Positions 59,181 through 64,000 of a DNA stretch of 64,000 nucleotides are shown in pieces. A program made the position numbers and the translations under genes. The stretch's first letter is position 1, and each line of letters opens with the position of its first letter. This stretch comes from Notamacropus eugenii. Taxonomy: Eukaryota > Chordata > Mammalia > Diprotodontia > Macropodidae. Under the pieces are notes generated by a model, which had not been told where the DNA came from, did no database searches, and saw only the letters and a program-made list of their open reading frames with translations. Where the stretch lies: positions 409,463,239-409,527,238 of the forward strand of contig NC_092875.1 in NCBI RefSeq assembly GCF_028372415.1, read 5' to 3'.

Positions 59181-60825
59181 TTATTGGAAAGACCAAATTT
59201 GGAAGTGACTTTTGAGTACTTTGCAACCTTAGCTCTATGCAAATATATGCTATCATCATCATTATTATCATTATTATTTATTAACCAATAGAAACCTAAA
59301 TGAAATCCAAATGATCATTTTATAGTCCTGAAGTAGTTTTTCTTACAAAGACAATGAATTTTTTTTATCAAATAGTAACACTTGCTATTACATCATAGAA
59401 ACTTGAGATAAATATGAAATAATAATTCAGTCATTATGTTCACATCCAAAAACCATTGTAGAGCAAAGTTCTGTAATCTAGGTCTACGTAAATGACTCAT
59501 GCATTTGAACTTCCTTGGGGAATCTTTCCCACTGTTTGCTGGATCTCTCTACAAGGTGATTCTTACTGAAGCCCAGCTTGCTGTTTTCAGTGTTATAAAT
59601 TACACCTTGGCATACTATCTTCCACTCCACCCCATCCTACCCTAACCCATCCTATCTGAATCAATTTCTTTCCTTCCTTTGTGTTTTCCTTCTTCAAGCA
59701 GAGCATCACATTTCTGTCTGCCTCTCTTGTCTCCGATATTTACCCCTGCACATAATTCACAACAATCAGCCCAGCAAATCGAGGTATAAAATAAATACGG
59801 AGGATGTCTATTTAGAAAGAAAGAACACAATTGTATGCTACAATTTAAGGTCACTGAAAATAGGCAACATTTTGGCTTGGCTTCCAGGAAACAGGCTCCA
59901 TTAATCTATAAATGTAAAAGTGAAATTATTGCTTCTCATACTCTCTCTGGAATTGTAGAAGGCAGTCCAACAACAAATGTATTTCATATTGTGCATTTTA
60001 TAAAAAAAAAAAATACCGTAAAGCAGGTCACAAATTGGAATTCACTAAGACACACCCAATTACTCTGTAAGCTTGAATGCAATGTGGCAATTAATCAAAA
60101 GTAATTCATAAATGTGGCCTAAATCTATTGAGAATAAACAAAATTAAATTAGGTCATTTAAAAAATCTGGATATGAAAATAGAATCCAGAAACACTTTGA
60201 AAAACCTAAATATTAAGTTGTAAAAAATTCAACAGCCACAGGGCATGACCATAATAAGCCTCTGGTTTGATTCCATTAAATGGGCTATTGCAAAATATGG
60301 CAATATTATTGTATGGAACGTGTCTTATGAAAATGTTATTTTCAGTTTTTAAAAGGACAGCAGGGGTGTATTTTTTTAATTAAGCTCTCTGAAGTATAAA
60401 CAGAACCTAAAAGATACTATAACCTTATTGAATGTTCTGGAAAATTATATAGCCCCACTGTAGTGAAACTGAAGTATGGAAAATCCTTCAATGTATGAAA
60501 ACACTTTGCAAATGTTAATGGGCTGTGGAAATGTGCTGTTCTTATTATTGTTGTCACAATTACATAGAACTATTCTTTTGTCTTGATCATTAACTCAAAG
60601 GGTCATTCAGTAGTTTCTCATGAAATAAAATTCAAGAGAAACTCCTTAGAAGAGCGCTAAAAGCTGTTATCTTCCAAGTTGAACAGGAAAGATTCAATCA
60701 CAAAACTGATGATATATTCACCAATTGGGTATTATATTTTGTGATTTGGTTTATGCTCAATATTGAGTATTAAATAGCTTCTCAGGGTAATGTGAATCAT
60801 TTTGTGATCCCCTATTGTAAGTGCC
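59181..60825. other. repeat-poor AT-rich sequence, possible conserved non-coding DNA
   Basis: About 1.6 kb with no transposon signature. Positions 59800-60600 have many homeodomain- and MEF2-like AT words (ggcaattaatcaaaagtaattcat, ctattgcaaaatatgg) and no low-complexity runs apart from A12 near 60002. No ORF of interest. Confidence 0.4.
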
Positions 60826-62162
60826 TTCATTTTTTTCTAATTTTTCCTTGTTCTTTCTTATTTAATTTTTGAATTCCTTTTTATTTTCTTCCTTATAATT
60901 TGTATCTCTTTTTCCAAATGGTTAACTTTCTTTTGTAATTTTCTTGAATTGCTTTTATTTTTTTCCCTAATTTTTCCTCATTCTCTCTTATTTGATTTTT
61001 AATTCGTTTTTAATTTGTTCCAAAATTTCTTTTTGGACTTGTGACATTTGACGTTACTCTTTAGGAGTAGCTTTTTTTAACCTCATTATCTTTCTCTGAA
61101 TATGAATGGAGATATTCTTTTACACCAAAGTAGCTATTAATGGTTGATTCTTTTGCCTTTGCCTACCTATTTCTATTTTTAATTTGTCTTATTTTATTTT
61201 ACCACCTTAATTTTACTATTGTTATCAAATTTTAATCCCAAGTTGTGGGTAATGTTGCCCTAGGTCTCAGGTCCTTCTAAATATTGTTTTCTGAATTCTA
61301 TCTCTGGGCTCAATCTCAGGGACTCCTCTCTACCTTCCCTAAGCCCCAGCCATGCTGTTCCAAAAATGGTCTTGCTCCCTCAGGTACCACACACACTGGA
61401 CTTGTGCTCATTCCTTCTCTCCCACAGCCCAGGATCATATCTGGGCACAAATAAGCATGACATCCAGAAATAGCAGGGGGTCCTTCAATTTTCCCTCACT
61501 CAATGTCTGCTGTTCCTTAGATGAAAGTTTGTGAGGTAAAGGTTCCCAAAGTAAAAGTTTCTTAAGGCCATGAATGATGTGAAAATTGAGGTGAAATTTC
61601 TGGAGGGAGGCCTACTCTGCTTCCCTGAGGGCCCACTGTTTGTTGATTCAGTGGAGTCCTCATCTCTCAGAATCTTTCCTGAGGTCCTCTTAAAATGTGT
61701 TTGGAGGCTTTATCCCTTTATTTTTTGCTGCTCTATGTTCAGAAGATTTTCTGGCTGTTTGGCTATTTGGAAAGCCTGGAAATTTCTGACCATCAATTCA
61801 AGAAAATTATGAAAAGAAAGTTAACCAATTGGAAAAAGAAATACAAAATCATAAAGAAGAAAAGAAGGAATTCAAAAGTCAAATGAGAGAATAAGGAAAA
61901 ATTCAGAAAAAATAAAAGCAACCCAAGAAGATTATGAGAATAAAGTTAACCAATCAGAAAAGGAGATACAATATCTTAAGGAAGAAAATAACACCTTGAA
62001 AACTAAAATGGAGCAAGCGCAATTAAATGATGTTATAAGACACTAAGATATAATAAACCTAGAAAAATAGGAAAGAATCTGCAGCATCTCATTAGGAAAA
62101 CAACTGATCTGGAGAACAGATCAAGGAGAGACAATTTAAGAATTGTCAGACTACCTGAAAGC

Positions 62163-62168
62163 TATGAT
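62163..62168 (+). repeat. 6-bp target-site duplication of solo LTR (left)
   Basis: tatgat, repeated at 62768-62773. It lies in the 'ESYD' codons of the interrupted ORF1. Confidence 0.9.
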
Positions 62169-62767
62169 TGCCAGACCTAGAGGCCTGTGTGGGCTACCCG
62201 AGTCTTCTTACCTCACCTCCGAGGTCTTCGGTTGGCCAAAACCGGATGCTCATATGAGAGAAAGGACGTTCCAGAGTCGAACAAGGGTTGAGCTTTATTT
62301 CAGGGTCTCGGTTACAAGTGCAGGGGGTCTTCCTTAGGAGGAAGAGGGGGAGATTTCCTAAGGAGGCTAAGATCTTAAGGGATTGGAAGTAGAAGTACAA
62401 GTGGGGAGAGAGGGGGAGGGGAGAGAAGAAAGAAGAAAGCGGAGCCTACTGTCCTCTTGGCTCTTCACGTGCTAAGAGAGCTTTCAGGCTTCCTCAATCC
62501 TACTTAACCTTCAGCCGCACAGTTTGCATCTCAATACCGTGCTGTTAGGTAACTAGGTGTGCCCAGATCCGGGACCATCTCGAGGGTGGGGAGATCTCTC
62601 CCCCATCACGTTTCTCACGGGAAGAGGCGGAATTACTCGAGATAGCTCTTTTCACCTCGATCCCCTGCCGTTTCCTGGGAGGGTCTCGTGAGAACTCTAA
62701 GATTTAGAAGCTCCCACCTTTACCCGCCCGAGACTGTCCACACGGAGTTGAGCTTCCAATCCCAACA
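62169..62767 (-). mobile_element. solo LTR of an endogenous retrovirus (fossil)
   Basis: A 599-bp insert beginning TG and ending CA, flanked by a perfect 6-bp duplication. Read on the minus strand it starts tgttggg, has a polyadenylation signal (ctgaaataaagctc) near 62300, and ends tctggca. There is no internal sequence, so it is a solo LTR left by recombination between two LTRs. The 6-bp duplication favours a class II (betaretrovirus-like) element. Its many CpGs suggest it is far younger than the L1-like copy it interrupts. Confidence 0.9.
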
Positions 62768-63827
62768 TATGATAAAAAAAAGTTATGATCTGGATACAAT
62801 ATTATAAGAAATTATTAAAAAATAATTGCTCTCAAGTCCTAGAACAAGAAGGTAAAGTAGCAACAGAAAGAATCTACCAATTACCACCTGAAAGAGATAC
62901 TAGGAAGAAAACTTACAGACATGTCATAGCCAAATTTCCAAATTCCTGGGTTAAAGAGAAAATATTGAAACCAGCAAGAAAAACAACACACAATTTAAAT
63001 ACTGTGAAAAAACAGAATTTCACAAGACCTAGAAGCTTCTACGCTAAAGGACCATAGGTCTTGGAGCATTATATTTTAAAGAGAAAAGGGGTTGGGATTG
63101 TATCCAAGTATAACTGATCCAGCAAAGTTAAGTATAATGCTGAATGAAAAAAAAACTGACATTTGATGAAGTGACTTTTAGGTATTTATAACAAAAAGAC
63201 CAGAACTCAATGGAAATTTTCATACAAAAGATTCAGAAAAAATATAAAGAAATCATTAAAGACCAAATAAGTCACTGATTAAGGTCAAACTGCTTACTCA
63301 TGATATATGAAAATGTTATTAATAGTAGTAATTATTAGCTATTAGTTACAGCATTCTTAAAACTATTATCATTACTAACATAGTTTGAAAGAAAAGTTGT
63401 GGCTGAATTGTATATGATGAGGTGATTCTAAAAAACTAAATTGTACAGGAAAAGGTTAAAAGGAGAAATCTTATGAAAATGAAGTATGAATGGAAGAACT
63501 AACAGAAAGGAAGCAGGTGTGGGGGAGGGCTGGTAATATTGGAACTTTACTTTCATCTGAGTTGAAGAGGAAATAATATGTTTGTCTCATGAAGTTTAGA
63601 AGTCTTCTGAACTACTAGAGAGCTGAGAAAACTGGGAGATAGGGTGAGGGAGAGACTTTTAAAAAGGTGTATAGATTAAGATTGGGGGGGTGAATAGATA
63701 AAATAGTAATAGATAAGGGAGGGACTTTTAGAGGAGTAGGTAAAATAAGGAACAAGAGGGTAAGGGGAGAAGATAAGGTAATCAGGATAGGGTGAAGAGA
63801 GAGGCTAAGAAGGAAAATAGTGAGGGC

Positions 63828-64000
63828 ATAGACCATTATCTTACATCATTTACCAAAGTAAGGGCCAAATGGACACATGACTTAGATACAAAGAGAGATT
63901 TTAGAAGAAAATTAGAAGAACAGGAAACTTATCAGACTTATGGATAGGAGAACAATTATGAATAAACAAAAGAAAGCAAAGTTATGTGCAAAGTGGATAA
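63828..64000 (+). mobile_element. L1 ORF2 fragment running off the window
   Basis: Contains tcatttaccaaagtaagggccaaatggacacatgacttagatac, matching the 'TK-RAKWTHDLD' region in the C-terminal third of L1 ORF2, then aagaaaattagaagaacagg. It is probably a separate, 5'-truncated L1 downstream of the ORF1-only copy. The end is outside the window. Confidence 0.65.

Larger units (their letters stand above)
60826..63825. mobile_element. old L1/HAL1-like copy with inverted 5' half
   Basis: Positions 60826 to about 61790 are in reverse: coiled-coil ORF1 at the outer left (translating as RENEEKLGKKIKAIQENY on the minus strand), the ORF1 start near 61150 (AKESTINSYFGV), then the 5' UTR toward 61790. Positions 61795-63060 are forward: coiled coil (KVNQSEKEIQYLKEENNTLK), RRM start (LENRSRRDNLRIVRLPESYD), then, after the LTR, RRM/C-terminal pieces (KEKILKPARK) and a purine-rich 3' UTR to about 63825 with no ORF2. 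Internal end at the left and 5' UTR against the forward half is the arrangement made by twin priming. The coiled coil is longer than in copies A-D, so this is another subfamily. Broken in all frames. Confidence 0.75.

Overview
The window looks like intergenic or deep intronic DNA from a marsupial. The base composition is AT-rich and CpG-poor, and the repeats are a marsupial mixture. There are tRNA-headed SINEs with an RTE-type 3' tail, MIR/CORE-SINEs, L2 and L3/CR1 remains, an RTE-clade LINE, L1 copies, and several ORF1-only half-L1 (HAL1-type) elements. The species cannot be fixed from sequence alone. I find no exon of an active host gene. The only host-gene homology is a broken, intronless copy of TOMM20 on the minus strand near 26.3-26.7 kb.

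Layout. 1-9.6 kb: L2 3' end, SINEs and an RTE reverse-transcriptase fragment (minus, 1.24-2.24 kb). 9.6-22.4 kb: long unique stretches broken by L2 copies, SINEs and a 160-bp CT tract; 12.9-13.2 kb is a repeat-free AT-rich island. 22.4-25.1 kb: HAL1 copy A (+). 25.1-33.6 kb: TOMM20 pseudogene, L3/CR1, L1 3' ends in both orientations, an L2 coding fragment and a possible LTR. 33.6-36.5 kb: HAL1 copy B (-), which carries a perfect 84-bp palindrome. 36.5-41.7 kb: SINEs and old L1 5'-UTR pieces in opposing orientation. 41.7-44.5 kb: HAL1 copy C (-). 44.9-55.4 kb: a compound tetranucleotide repeat, an L1 3' end, SINEs and RTE-derived elements. 55.6-58.5 kb: HAL1 copy D (+), the youngest-looking, with 15-bp target-site duplications, a CpG-rich 5' UTR holding two tandem promoter-like monomers, and an ORF1 broken by one stop codon. 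58.6-60.8 kb: mostly unique, AT-rich. 60.8-63.8 kb: an old L1/HAL1-like copy with an inverted 5' half, split by a 599-bp solo LTR. The last 170 bp enter an L1 ORF2 fragment.

How the parts relate. The main story is retrotransposon parasitism. HAL1 elements encode only the ORF1 RNA-binding protein and have no reverse transcriptase, so they presumably depend on ORF2 from autonomous L1. SINEs here share a 3' tail with the RTE fragment, which implies the same dependence on RTE. Four HAL1 copies appear close to full length (2.7-2.9 kb), and three of them keep perfect 14-16 bp target-site duplications. All family names come from recall of consensus features; no database search was run, and most SINE boundaries are good to about 10-20 bp.
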